The notes beneath the pieces were generated by a model. It saw nothing but the letters and a program-made list of their open reading frames with translations. It made no database searches and was not told the DNA's origin. Shown piece by piece: positions 9,588 through 18,030 of a stretch of 64,000 nt of DNA. The stretch is taken from the NCBI GenBank assembly GCA_938042245.1, contig CALIRO010000002.1, positions 206,939 through 270,938 of the forward strand. Direction: 5' to 3'. The translations under genes were made by a program, and so were the position numbers. Within the stretch, counting starts at the first letter, position 1. Each line of letters starts with the position of its first letter. This DNA is from an uncultured Thermoguttaceae bacterium (lineage in GTDB: Bacteria > Planctomycetota > Planctomycetia > Pirellulales > Thermoguttaceae).

Positions 9588-10729
9588 TGAGTCCGATCCA
9601 ACGTTCCCGCATCCTCTTGGTGGAAGACGATCCAGACGACGTCTGGATTTTGCGAAACTTGCTGGGCGACCGGTGGGATGGCCCGTTTGAACTACTTCAT
9701 GTAGAGCTGTTGGAAGACGCCCTCCAGTGCCTCCGTACCAGCAAGATCGATGTCATTCTTTTGGACCTTTCCCTACCGGATAGCCAAGGGGTGGAATCCT
9801 TTCTTCGCCTCTACGCTCAGGCGCCGGGGGTGCCTATAGTAATTCTTACTGGCCTGGACGATCAAGCCTTGGCATTGCGGTGTGTGCAGGCGGGAGCAGA
9901 AGATTATCTGGTGAAAGGGCAGGTGGATGATGAACTTTTAGTTCGTTCCTTGCGGTATGCGATGGAACGTGCTCGCCGCCGACAGGCCGAACAACAACTG
10001 CAAAGCCAAACCGAAGAGTTTCGCACCGCCCGGGAAATCCAACAGAAGCTTTTTCCTAGCAGGGCGCCGAAATTGGCTGGGTTTGACCTGGCCGGCGCCT
10101 TGTACTCAGCCAGCGCCACCGCTGGGGACTATTTCGATTACATCCCCATGCTGGACGGATGTTTGGGTATTGTCCTGGGGGATGTGTCTGGCCATGGGAT
10201 GGGACCCGCCTTGGTCATGGCCGAAGTACGGGCCAGCTTGCGCAGCCTGGCCCAAATTACCCCCGATGTCGGCGAAATCCTTACCCGGACCAATCGTACC
10301 TTGACCGCCGAACGCCACGAATTCCACTTCGTGACGTTGACGTTGGCCCGACTGGATCCCCACACGCGCCGACTCCGCTACGCCAGCGCCGGCCAACGGG
10401 CCTTTCTGCTGCATGCCGACGGGGCCCAGACCCTGCTGGAAAGCACCAGCCCGCCGTTAGGCATCGATCCAGAGCTGACGGTCTCCTGCACCGAAGATAT
10501 TCTGCTCCCAACCGGCGGTATCGTCGCCTTTTTTACCGATGGGGTAACCGAAGCCGAATCCCCCCAAGAGGGCCGATTCGGCGCAGAGCGTGCGCTGGAA
10601 CTTATCTACCAGCATCGCCACTTGCCTGCCCAAAAGATCATTGAACACCTCTATCAACAAGTTAGCCAATTCATCGCCCCCAACCCCCAGCCCGACGATA
10701 TCACCATCGTCCTGCTAAAGGTGGAATAG
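9584..10729 (+). CDS. Receiver-PP2C (RsbU/SpoIIE-type) phosphatase
   Basis: A 381-residue response regulator with an enzymatic output. The receiver domain (7-125) has D15-D18, phospho-acceptor D61 in LLDLSLPD and K111. A helical linker (about 128-160, with AREIQQKLFPS typical of RsbU-like proteins) leads to a PP2C phosphatase domain with metal-binding motifs GDYFDY (181-186), GDVSGHG (199-205), FFTDGVTEA (316-324) and DDIT (371-374). Such proteins dephosphorylate anti-anti-sigma factors in partner-switching pathways. No STAS or anti-sigma gene lies next to it here, so the target must be elsewhere. It overlaps the upstream receiver by 4 bases. Confidence 0.93.
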   Translation: MMSPIQRSRILLVEDDPDDVWILRNLLGDRWDGPFELLHVELLEDALQCLRTSKIDVILLDLSLPDSQGVESFLRLYAQAPGVPIVILTGLDDQALALRCVQAGAEDYLVKGQVDDELLVRSLRYAMERARRRQAEQQLQSQTEEFRTAREIQQKLFPSRAPKLAGFDLAGALYSASATAGDYFDYIPMLDGCLGIVLGDVSGHGMGPALVMAEVRASLRSLAQITPDVGEILTRTNRTLTAERHEFHFVTLTLARLDPHTRRLRYASAGQRAFLLHADGAQTLLESTSPPLGIDPELTVSCTEDILLPTGGIVAFFTDGVTEAESPQEGRFGAERALELIYQHRHLPAQKIIEHLYQQVSQFIAPNPQPDDITIVLLKVE

Positions 10730-10788
10730 CTTCTTCGGAACCTTTGGGATAGCTTGAGGACCCCTTTTATGGACGAGGAGGTTTTCCC

Positions 10789-12756
10789 ATGCAACCTACC
10801 AGAACGTTTTGGCAAACGAGCAGCAACGATTGGCTTCGGTGGGCAGCCTCAGGCCTTTGGATCGGATTCGTACTGGGTGGGATTTGGAACCGACTGGCTT
10901 GGGCGGAGCAGCCCAAGTCCCCGCCGCCCCGCTGGTTCGCCTATCGGTGTCCCTATACGGAATCCGAACCGGAGACGACCCGGCGGTTCGGCCAAATCGG
11001 CGTCCATCTAGTGCATATAAGTCCTCTGAATACTTTATGTTCTCTTGGAGTTCCGTATAGTCCCTATCCGGCCAGTTGGATCGGGCCCGGCAAGTATGAT
11101 TTTACCCCGGTGGATCAGTATATTGCGGAGGTGGTCCAGTCCAATCCGAAGGCCAAGTTGATGTGCGGGGTGGATTTGAATCCGCCTGCCTGGTGGGTTC
11201 GGCTGAATCGGCGGCCGGATAGCTTCTGGGACCTGGGCCGAGCAGCCGCCGACGAAAAATGGCGTCAGGAGACCCGGGCCTATTTGCAAGCCTTCTTGCA
11301 ATATACCGAATCCCGATACAAGGACCGGATCGTCGCCTACACGCTGTTTTGCGGCGGCACGTTGGAATGGATCGATCATGCCGAAGGCCAAGAAAGCTCC
11401 AGCCGACGCGCCGCTTGGCGAAAATGGCTGACCGCTCAGGGTTGGCCCGATCCGGTGGATATTCCGCCTTTTTCGATCCGAGAACAGGCCGCCCACGGGT
11501 TGCTCCGAGACCCCGAAGCCGACAAAGTCGGAGCGGCCTACTGGCGATTTAACAACTGGTTGGTCGGAGATACCATTTTCTACTTTGCCAAGGCTGCCCA
11601 GGAGGTGTTGCAGCATCGGGTTCCGGTAGGGATTTTCTACGGTTATCTGAATGAGTTAGCCGGTGCCCCGTTTGGACATCTAGATTTCGACCGGGTGTGC
11701 CGGTCAGATTGGGTCGATTTTTTCATGTCGCCGTCGCCGTATCAGGATCGTCCGGTGGGCGGAGCCGGGGGATTCATGGTTCCGGTAGCTTCGGTGCGAC
11801 ATCATGGCAAAGGGTTTATCCAGGAATTGGACCATCGGACGCATACATGTCGGGGTTGGAAGCTGCCGGGTGTGGGCCTACCGCCGCCGCTTTATGAGAG
11901 CGGTTTTCCCACTCTGGAGGCCAGCATTGCCGGGCTGCGCCGGGAGTTTGCCATCGCCCTACTCCACGGCGTATCGCTTTGGTGGTTCAACATCTTCGGC
12001 CATACGTACGACGATCCCAAACTAGTGGAAGCGATCGGCCAGATGCGCACGCTATGGGATCAACTGGCCGAGGCCGAGACCCAATCCGCCGCCGAAATTG
12101 CGGTGTTCCTCGATGCGGAAAGCCTCTTTTATATGAACCACCGATCTGGCCAGTTGGCCGACTTCTTTTCCCGGCAGCGGATCGGCCTGGGCCGAATGGG
12201 CGCTCCGTATGATCTGTACAGCATGGCCGACCTCCCCGAATTGGATCTAAGCCGATACAAAATGGTCTTCTTCCCGAATCTGTTCGTCGTAGATAAACCG
12301 AAGTTGGAGGCCCTGAAACAAAAGGTTTGTAGCGGGGGGAAAACGGTGCTGTGGGTCCATGCGCCGGGCATGATTACCGACGGCCGGTATGACCCAGCCA
12401 ACGTCCAACGTCTGTGCGGTATTGCCTATGGGAGCAAGGAACTGACCATCCGTGCGATGGATGGATGGACATCGGTCTTAGCGCCGGCGCCGAACTTGTC
12501 GGCCTCGGTGCTTCGGGACTTAGCACGCAAAGCCGGGGTACATATTTATTGCGACAAGGATTGGCCGGTGTATGCCAATCGGCGTCTTTTGGCCGTGCAT
12601 ACCGAAAGCGGCGGCCCATGCCTCATTCGTCTTCCCCGGCAGGCTCGGCAAGTCCGAGAACTATTCAGCGACCGGGTGGTCGCCGAAAATACCGATCAGT
12701 TTGAAGATCGCCTCCAAGCCCCAGATACCGCCCTCTACTTGCTCCAATGGGATTGA
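10789..12756 (+). CDS. Secreted GH42-like glycoside hydrolase
   Basis: A 655-residue protein with an N-terminal signal or anchor segment (about 15-40, ending near LAWAEQ). The first part looks like a TIM-barrel of clan GH-A: it repeats a W/Y-rich pattern, with candidate catalytic Glu in FCGGTLEW and FIQELDHRT. The later part (about 440-560, AEIAVFLDAES to GKTVLWVHAPG) resembles the flavodoxin-like trimerisation domain of GH42 beta-galactosidases. The substrate cannot be read. The ATG follows a strong GAGGAGG site. It is transcribed alone, after the signalling operon. Assignment to the family is moderate and based on fold-level motifs. Confidence 0.7.
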   Translation: MQPTRTFWQTSSNDWLRWAASGLWIGFVLGGIWNRLAWAEQPKSPPPRWFAYRCPYTESEPETTRRFGQIGVHLVHISPLNTLCSLGVPYSPYPASWIGPGKYDFTPVDQYIAEVVQSNPKAKLMCGVDLNPPAWWVRLNRRPDSFWDLGRAAADEKWRQETRAYLQAFLQYTESRYKDRIVAYTLFCGGTLEWIDHAEGQESSSRRAAWRKWLTAQGWPDPVDIPPFSIREQAAHGLLRDPEADKVGAAYWRFNNWLVGDTIFYFAKAAQEVLQHRVPVGIFYGYLNELAGAPFGHLDFDRVCRSDWVDFFMSPSPYQDRPVGGAGGFMVPVASVRHHGKGFIQELDHRTHTCRGWKLPGVGLPPPLYESGFPTLEASIAGLRREFAIALLHGVSLWWFNIFGHTYDDPKLVEAIGQMRTLWDQLAEAETQSAAEIAVFLDAESLFYMNHRSGQLADFFSRQRIGLGRMGAPYDLYSMADLPELDLSRYKMVFFPNLFVVDKPKLEALKQKVCSGGKTVLWVHAPGMITDGRYDPANVQRLCGIAYGSKELTIRAMDGWTSVLAPAPNLSASVLRDLARKAGVHIYCDKDWPVYANRRLLAVHTESGGPCLIRLPRQARQVRELFSDRVVAENTDQFEDRLQAPDTALYLLQWD

Positions 12757-12942
12757 TGAAGCAGTAGAGAATCGCAAAGAACACAAGAGGAGGACAATGC
12801 CACTGATTCTACCCTCCTATGAGCAAGTAGTAGGAAATCGCTCAGTTAGAGCCTCTCCCAAAACGAAGCTGGATAATCCAGCAACGCTAAGAAAATGAAG
12901 GCTTTGGCAATCCGAGTAATTTCCTTTTTGGGATAAGCTGTT

Positions 12943-13131
12943 GGAACCTTTGGATAATTCAAAGGAAACATTTTTACACTATCTCGGAACCTCCCTCCAC
13001 ATCCCCAACATATAGTGGTACTGCCAACATGAGACTCCATATATAGTGCCCAGCAATGGGAACCGATAGATAAAGGAATGGATCAAACGTTCATAAAGTT
13101 CATGTAATGTTCAGGATTTTGCAGAGCTTCC
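12943..13131 (+). mobile_element. MITE-like 190-bp element, copy 2
   Basis: It begins GGAACCTTTGGATAATTC and ends GATTTTGCAGAGCTTCC, giving imperfect inverted termini. It aligns throughout with the copy at 24547 in the same orientation and with 919 and 20727 in the opposite orientation. No open frame of note is inside. Confidence 0.75.
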
Positions 13132-13145
13132 TGTTATAGAGGCTA

Positions 13146-13315
13146 GGCACTGGGAAGCCAAAGGGCCGGATGGCCTGCTCCGAGTGTGTAGCGCTAGCTA
13201 CCAGCCCTCTACGGGGCACACATAGGATTCAAAAGGCGGAGGGCCGATGGCCGATTCCCCCGATGGCATCCGCCATCTGCCAGTGCCCTGTCCGGTCGGT
13301 TTTGCCGTTTTTTTT
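13146..13315 (+). ncRNA. Candidate structured RNA, unassigned
   Basis: An outer stem GGCACTGG (13146-13153) pairs perfectly with CCAGTGCC (13280-13287). Inside are GTAGC-GCTA-GCTAC (13188-13201), GTGTG/CACAC (13184-13188 and 13217-13221, which shares bases with the previous stem) and GGCGGA/TCCGCC (13235-13240 and 13269-13274), or alternatively the hairpin GATGGC-ATCC-GCCATC (13262-13277). A run of eight T follows at about 13308-13315 after a short CGG/CCG stem. I do not recognise an RNA family. It could equally be a decayed palindromic repeat. Confidence 0.3.
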
Positions 13316-13692
13316 CGTCATTTCGGAAGGCCTCCGCCGAATAGGGTACTAAAGTATTCCTGCCAAAGCCGGAATCCAGTTTTTGTGTTAGTTTATTTGT
13401 CCTGTACAGCTGCTTGCGTGGCAGGGAGACTCAAAGGTTTTCCTCGGATCAACCAGCCCAGTTCTTCATTTGGTGGATGAGTTCCCTAAATCCTTTTGTT
13501 TCCGATAGTTGGGGATAAATCTACATTTGTTCATATAATTTCCTAATCCAACCTTTCCCACCAGGAAGAAGATTACCTCTGGAGGGGCTTCCAAATTGGT
13601 AAAAGTCCCGCTAAGCTTTTTCTACGGGGCCTAAATAACCGGCTCCTTAAAACGGCTGCCATGTTTCCTTGTTCTCAAAGGAGGAACTTCGC

Positions 13693-15048
13693 ATGGGTAA
13701 GACAGTTCGATGGACGCGTCGGCAGTTTGTCGGCGCAGCAGGGGCGTCGGCCTGGCTATGTACGGTGGTTCCGCGTCATGCGGTTGCCCGAAGCGGCGAG
13801 ACTCCTCCCAGTGAAAAAATCAATGTGGCCGGTATCGGTGTGGGCGGCATGGGCCACGGCGACATCAACGCGGTGGCCCGCCTGGGAACCAACATTGTGG
13901 CCCTATGCGACGTCGATCTTCGCCGGGCCGGCCGTACCTTCCAAGAGTTCCCCCAGGCCAAGCAGTATCGGGACTTCCGCAAAATGCTCGACGAGATGGA
14001 TCGGCAAATTGATGCGGTTGTGGTGGCCACCCCGGACCACGTCCACGCCGTGGCGAGCATGGCCGCCATCAAACGCGGTAAACACGTCTATTGCGAAAAG
14101 CCGCTGGCCCATTCGGTCTATGAATGCCGGGCGCTGGTCGAGGCGGCTAAAAAGCACAACGTGGTTACCCAACTGGGCAATCAGGGCCATTCGTTCGAGT
14201 CGATCCGCACCTTTTGCGAATGGATTTGGGATGGGGCGATCGGCAAAGTACATACGATCCATGCCGGTTGTGCGGTGGTCAACTCGGGTCTAGATCAATT
14301 GGAGCGAGTCAAAAAGGAAACCCCTCCGGTCCCGCCGGAAGTGGATTGGGATTTGTGGCTTGGCCCAGCCAAGTATCGGCCGTATCACCCGGCCTATATG
14401 CCCGGGGCATGGCGAGGCTGGACGCCGTTTGGCAATGGCACCGTAGGCGATTGGACCTGCCATGTGGTCGATCCGGTCTTCTGGGCCTTGGACCTGGCAG
14501 CGCCGAGCAGCGTGATTGCCCAGGTCAAAGACTATGATCCCAAGACCCAAGGCGACGCCTTCCCCAAGGGGGAAGTGATCACCTACGAATTCCCGGCCAA
14601 AGGCGATCGGGGACCCATCACCCTCCATTGGTACAGCGGCACCGAGCGGATTCCTCGGGTCCCTGATTTAGAGCCAGACCGCAAACCGGTCAGCACCGGC
14701 GCCTTTGTCCTGGGCGATAAGGGAACCATCATGTACGGTTCCCATGGGGCCAGCGGTGTGCGGATCGTCCCAGAATCCAAGATGCGGGAGTATAAACTGC
14801 CGGAAAAGAAACTGCCGCGGATCCCTGGACATCATTGGGATTGGATCACGGCCATTCGAGAAGGCCGAAAGGCTGGCAGCGATTTTTCCTACGGCGGGCC
14901 GCTGACGGAAATCGCCATGCTGGGCGTGATTGCCATCCGCTTTGCCGGCACGAAACTCCAGTGGGACGCTCAGGCCATGCGATTTACCAACTGTGAGGAG
15001 GCCAACGCCTGGGTCAACCCGCCCTATCGAGAAGGCTGGAGCCTGTAA
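13693..15048 (+). CDS. Tat-exported Gfo/Idh/MocA family oxidoreductase
   Basis: A 451-residue NAD(P)-dependent sugar or inositol-type dehydrogenase. The N terminus has a twin-arginine signal (TRRQFVGAAGAS), so the protein is probably folded with cofactor before export. The Rossmann domain has GIGVGGMGHG and the acidic ALCDVD, and CEKPLAH is the conserved EKP catalytic motif of the family. A large C-terminal beta-sheet domain follows, as in planctomycete paralogues. I chose the ATG at 13693 because it follows AAAGGAGG at good spacing; an upstream TTG at 13669 is less likely. The substrate is unknown. It may act with the exported amidohydrolase 400 bases downstream. Confidence 0.9.
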   Translation: MGKTVRWTRRQFVGAAGASAWLCTVVPRHAVARSGETPPSEKINVAGIGVGGMGHGDINAVARLGTNIVALCDVDLRRAGRTFQEFPQAKQYRDFRKMLDEMDRQIDAVVVATPDHVHAVASMAAIKRGKHVYCEKPLAHSVYECRALVEAAKKHNVVTQLGNQGHSFESIRTFCEWIWDGAIGKVHTIHAGCAVVNSGLDQLERVKKETPPVPPEVDWDLWLGPAKYRPYHPAYMPGAWRGWTPFGNGTVGDWTCHVVDPVFWALDLAAPSSVIAQVKDYDPKTQGDAFPKGEVITYEFPAKGDRGPITLHWYSGTERIPRVPDLEPDRKPVSTGAFVLGDKGTIMYGSHGASGVRIVPESKMREYKLPEKKLPRIPGHHWDWITAIREGRKAGSDFSYGGPLTEIAMLGVIAIRFAGTKLQWDAQAMRFTNCEEANAWVNPPYREGWSL

Positions 15049-15450
15049 GAACTGATTTTCCGAGCCTTTCGGCCACCTACCGCCCAGGCGAGGGAGCCGG
15101 TACCTACCGATTTTCCGACCCGTTCGGCGGCCTGAAAGTCTCCCTCCGGAGTTCAAAAACATAGCCCCGAATCGTCTATAGAAACTGATGTACATTGCCT
15201 TCGATAGGCCGAAGGGCCTTTGCCCAACGCCGTCGATACGATCTCTTTGTACAGAGAGGCCGGTCCCTTCCTGCAAGGGATCGGCCTTTTGGATATACTT
15301 CAGGAGTTCTGTAAAATCGCAATGACAGGGGGTTTCCCCTAAGAAAATGGAGGGAATATTCCAAAGTTAGTATATGAGAGAAAATGTCATTTGCGAAACT
15401 CCAGATACTTTTCAAACAGCTGCTTTTTGCCGCAGAGAAAGGTCTGTTCC
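15049..15450. other. Intergenic region with terminator hairpin
   Basis: Four hundred bases between two plus-strand genes, with a strong stem-loop at 15257-15290 and no coding potential. The AT-rich stretch 15340-15400 could carry the promoter of the amidohydrolase gene. Confidence 0.5.
15257..15290 (+). terminator. Rho-independent terminator-like hairpin
   Basis: AGGCCGGTCCCTT pairs with AAGGGATCGGCCTT around a CCTGC loop; the 13-bp stem has one G-T wobble. Only four T follow, and it lies 200 bases after the oxidoreductase stop codon, so termination is likely but not certain. Confidence 0.55.
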
Positions 15451-16380
15451 ATGACGGCGAGAACCGGCGGAAAATTGGGCATTTTAGGCCAAACCAGCCA
15501 AACCCGCTCCGGGCTTCTTAGCCGACGGCGATTCCTCGGGTGGGCGGCCGGGATGGGGATTGGTGCGGTTGTAGAACCGCTTGGCCGCTCGGATGCCGCA
15601 CAGGCCGAGCAGCCCAGCAAACCTTATCGGCCCGATTTTCCCCTGATCGACTGCCATGTCCACTTGGACGGCAGCAGCATCGGGCAGGTGGCGGCTCTAT
15701 CGAAAAAGCTGGGCGTGCAGTTCGGCATCGTCGAACACGCCGGAACCAAAGAAAACAAATATCCCAAAGTGCTCTCCAATGACCAGGAGCTTCAAGAGTA
15801 TTTGGACATGTTGGAAGGCAAAGGGGTCTATCGGGGCGTGCAAGCCGAGTGGATTGACTGGTCCAGTTGCTTTTCCGCTCCGATGTTGGCCAAACTGGAC
15901 TATGTGCTCATGGATGCGATGACCTATCCGGGTCGAGACGGGCGTCGGGTAAAACTCTGGGAAAAAGAGGCCTCTCAATCGGTGGATTTTGCCGATCCCG
16001 AGCGGTTCATGGATCGCTTCGTAGATTGGCATGTGCGGTTGATTTCTGAGCAGCCGATCGACCTCCTGGCCAATACTTCCTGGTTGCCGACGGCGCTAGC
16101 AGGCCGATATGAGCAGCTTTGGACGCCGGAACGGGTGCGCCGAGTGGCCCAAACCGCCGCCCAATATGGGGTGGCCATGGAAATCAGCGCCTCCTACCGA
16201 CTGCCGAAACTCGCTTTTTTGAAAATTGCCAAGGAATGCGGAGTGCGGTTTGCCTTTGGCACCAACGGCCGATACCCCAACATGGGCAAACTGGATTACT
16301 GCCTGCAAATGGCCGAGGCGCTCCATTTGACCCAGGCGGACATGTTCCGCCCCGGCCTAGACCGCCGGAAAAGGGGATAA
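15451..16380 (+). CDS. Tat-exported amidohydrolase-type metal hydrolase
   Basis: A 309-residue protein with a twin-arginine signal (SRRRFLGWAAG) followed by a TIM-barrel hydrolase. The start of the barrel has the metal-binding DCHVHLDG motif. Further candidate ligands lie in GIVEHAGTKEN and FAFGTNGRYPN. Such planctomycete proteins belong to the amidohydrolase/PHP-like group, with unknown substrates. The ATG at 15451 is preferred, preceded by GAGAAAGG, over a TTG 60 bases upstream. It follows the oxidoreductase in the same direction but behind a terminator-like hairpin, so the two are probably separate transcripts. The RluA gene begins only 26 bases downstream. Confidence 0.75.
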   Translation: MTARTGGKLGILGQTSQTRSGLLSRRRFLGWAAGMGIGAVVEPLGRSDAAQAEQPSKPYRPDFPLIDCHVHLDGSSIGQVAALSKKLGVQFGIVEHAGTKENKYPKVLSNDQELQEYLDMLEGKGVYRGVQAEWIDWSSCFSAPMLAKLDYVLMDAMTYPGRDGRRVKLWEKEASQSVDFADPERFMDRFVDWHVRLISEQPIDLLANTSWLPTALAGRYEQLWTPERVRRVAQTAAQYGVAMEISASYRLPKLAFLKIAKECGVRFAFGTNGRYPNMGKLDYCLQMAEALHLTQADMFRPGLDRRKRG

Positions 16381-16405
16381 CCACTGGGGAGGGGGAATTC
16401 CCATC

Positions 16406-17320
16406 GTGGGTTTGCCGATGGACGGGCTAGGTTTTGAGATTCTTTATCAGGACGAGCATTGTTTGGTGGTCAATAAGCCGCCGGGCGTTTTGACTCAAGC
16501 GCCGCCGGGCATCGACAGCCTGGAGCGGCGCGTGCGGGCCTGGTTGGAACAGCAGCAACCGAACACCGCCCCTTCGACTTCCCACACACCCGAGCACCAG
16601 CAACCACCACAGATTTCGCCCCTTCCTGCCAGTGGGGAAAAGGCCGAGCCAGAGAATCCCAGTTTCGCTTCAGAAAAGGCAAATTTGCCGCCAGAAAATT
16701 CCCAGCCCGGAGGGAAGAAGTTGTATTTGGGCCTGCCGCATCGGCTGGATCGTCCGGTTTCGGGGGCGGTGGTCTTTGCGCTGACCCGGCGGGCAGCCCA
16801 ACGCCTTAGCGCCCAGTTTGAACGGCGGAGCATGAAAAAACTTTATTGGGCTTGCCTGCAAGGCCGGGTGGAACCGACCGAGGGCGTCTGGAAAGATTTC
16901 CTCCGCAAAGTGCCCGATCAGCCCAGGGCAGAAATTGTCCCAATGGAGCATCCCGATGCCCTCTATGCGGTGCTCCATTATCGGGTGTTGGGCTATTTGG
17001 ACTGGGGCAGTTGGGTGGAGATTCGGCTCGATACGGGCCGATACCATCAGATCCGCATTCAGGCGGCAAGCCGGGGACATCCGGTGCTGGGCGATGTGCA
17101 ATACGGCGCTGGGCAGCCGTTTGGGCCGCCGGTGCAGGATGTGCGGGAGCAACCGATCGCCCTGCACGCCCGGACGCTTATCTTCCGCCATCCGAAGACC
17201 AAACAAACCATGATTATCCGGGCGCCGTTGCCGGATTGCTGGAAAGAACTTCATCTGCCAGAAAAGATTCCCTATTCGGCCCCTGATCCCCCTTGCAACC
17301 CATGGGAAGGGCTATTTTAA
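16406..17320 (+). CDS. RluA-family pseudouridine synthase with an inserted linker
   Basis: RNA pseudouridine synthase of about 304 residues. ILYQDEHCLVVNKPPG is the family N-terminal motif, HRLDRPVSGAVVFA carries the catalytic Asp115, and TGRYHQIRIQ and GDVQYG are the later motifs. Between residues 50 and 104 a Pro/Ser/Glu-rich low-complexity stretch separates the N-terminal motif from the catalytic loop; most relatives have only a short segment there. Its DNA resembles the CCTCTCCC-type repeats of the window. The start may be the GTG at 16406 or the ATG at 16418, both after GGGAGGGGG. The exact target uridine cannot be assigned. Confidence 0.9.
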   Translation: MGLPMDGLGFEILYQDEHCLVVNKPPGVLTQAPPGIDSLERRVRAWLEQQQPNTAPSTSHTPEHQQPPQISPLPASGEKAEPENPSFASEKANLPPENSQPGGKKLYLGLPHRLDRPVSGAVVFALTRRAAQRLSAQFERRSMKKLYWACLQGRVEPTEGVWKDFLRKVPDQPRAEIVPMEHPDALYAVLHYRVLGYLDWGSWVEIRLDTGRYHQIRIQAASRGHPVLGDVQYGAGQPFGPPVQDVREQPIALHARTLIFRHPKTKQTMIIRAPLPDCWKELHLPEKIPYSAPDPPCNPWEGLF

Positions 17321-17388
17321 TGAACATCCTATGGTGAGGGCATTCCTTTGAGGAGGTGAAGGCCATTAGGTTGTCAGGAGGTTGGATG

Positions 17389-17979
17389 ATGGAAAGCAAA
17401 CGGATTCGAGTCTTAGGCATCTGCGGCAGCCCCAGGCCAGAGGGGAATACCGAACGGCTGATCCGGCGGGCGTTGGGCATGTTGGAGGCGGAAGGGTTTG
17501 AGACGGACTTTTTGTCGCTGGCCGATCGGCCGGTAAAACCCTGCATTGCCTGTGGGCGGTGCTTGACATCGGATGTGCCGAGATGTTTCCAGGAGGATCC
17601 GAATTTCGAGGGGGTGTTGGATCGGTTTGCCGCTGCGCAGGGGATACTGGTGGGATCGCCGGTGTATTTTAGTTCGGCTACGCCGCAAGTGATGGCGCTA
17701 TTGCACCGGGTGGGCTATGTGGCCCGCAAGCATCCGGACCTTTTGCGGCGTAAAGTGGGGGCGGCGGTGGTGGTGGCTCGCCGAGCCGGACAAAACTTTA
17801 CCTTCGCCCAGATCAACTACTTTTTCCTCATTGCCGAAATGATCGTGCCCGGTTCGACCTACTGGAACATCGCCTTCGGCCGAGAAAAAGGCGAAGTAGA
17901 AAAAGACGCCGAGGGGCTCCGCACCCTGGACAATTTGGTCAAAAATATGGCCTGGCTCTTGCAAAAACTGGCCTCTTAA
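17389..17979 (+). CDS. NADPH-dependent FMN reductase-like flavoprotein
   Basis: A 196-residue flavodoxin-fold protein. GICGSPRPEGNTERLI is the phosphate-binding loop for FMN and VGSPVYFSSATP is the second flavin contact. Cysteines in CIACGRCL and a later Cys resemble those of iron-sulfur flavoproteins and could bind a cluster, but the spacing is not diagnostic. Probably a cytoplasmic electron-transfer or quinone/metal reductase. Two adjacent ATG codons (17386, 17389) follow AGGAGG; the second has the better 7-base spacing. It sits between the RluA and GHMP kinase genes on the same strand with small gaps. Confidence 0.82.
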   Translation: MESKRIRVLGICGSPRPEGNTERLIRRALGMLEAEGFETDFLSLADRPVKPCIACGRCLTSDVPRCFQEDPNFEGVLDRFAAAQGILVGSPVYFSSATPQVMALLHRVGYVARKHPDLLRRKVGAAVVVARRAGQNFTFAQINYFFLIAEMIVPGSTYWNIAFGREKGEVEKDAEGLRTLDNLVKNMAWLLQKLAS

Positions 17980-18030
17980 CGGCCCTTATTTCTGCAGGGT
18001 TTTATTAGGTTTTTTTGGAAGGAGCTTCGG

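Larger units (their letters stand above)
12757..13692. other. Long intergenic region: MITE-like copy and structured segment
   Basis: More than 900 bases without a credible gene. It contains a MITE-like element (12943-13131), a segment rich in perfect stems (13146-13315), a partial ATTCCnGC palindrome at 13355-13379, and an AT-richer stretch (13490-13560) that could carry the promoter of the next gene. Confidence 0.6.
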
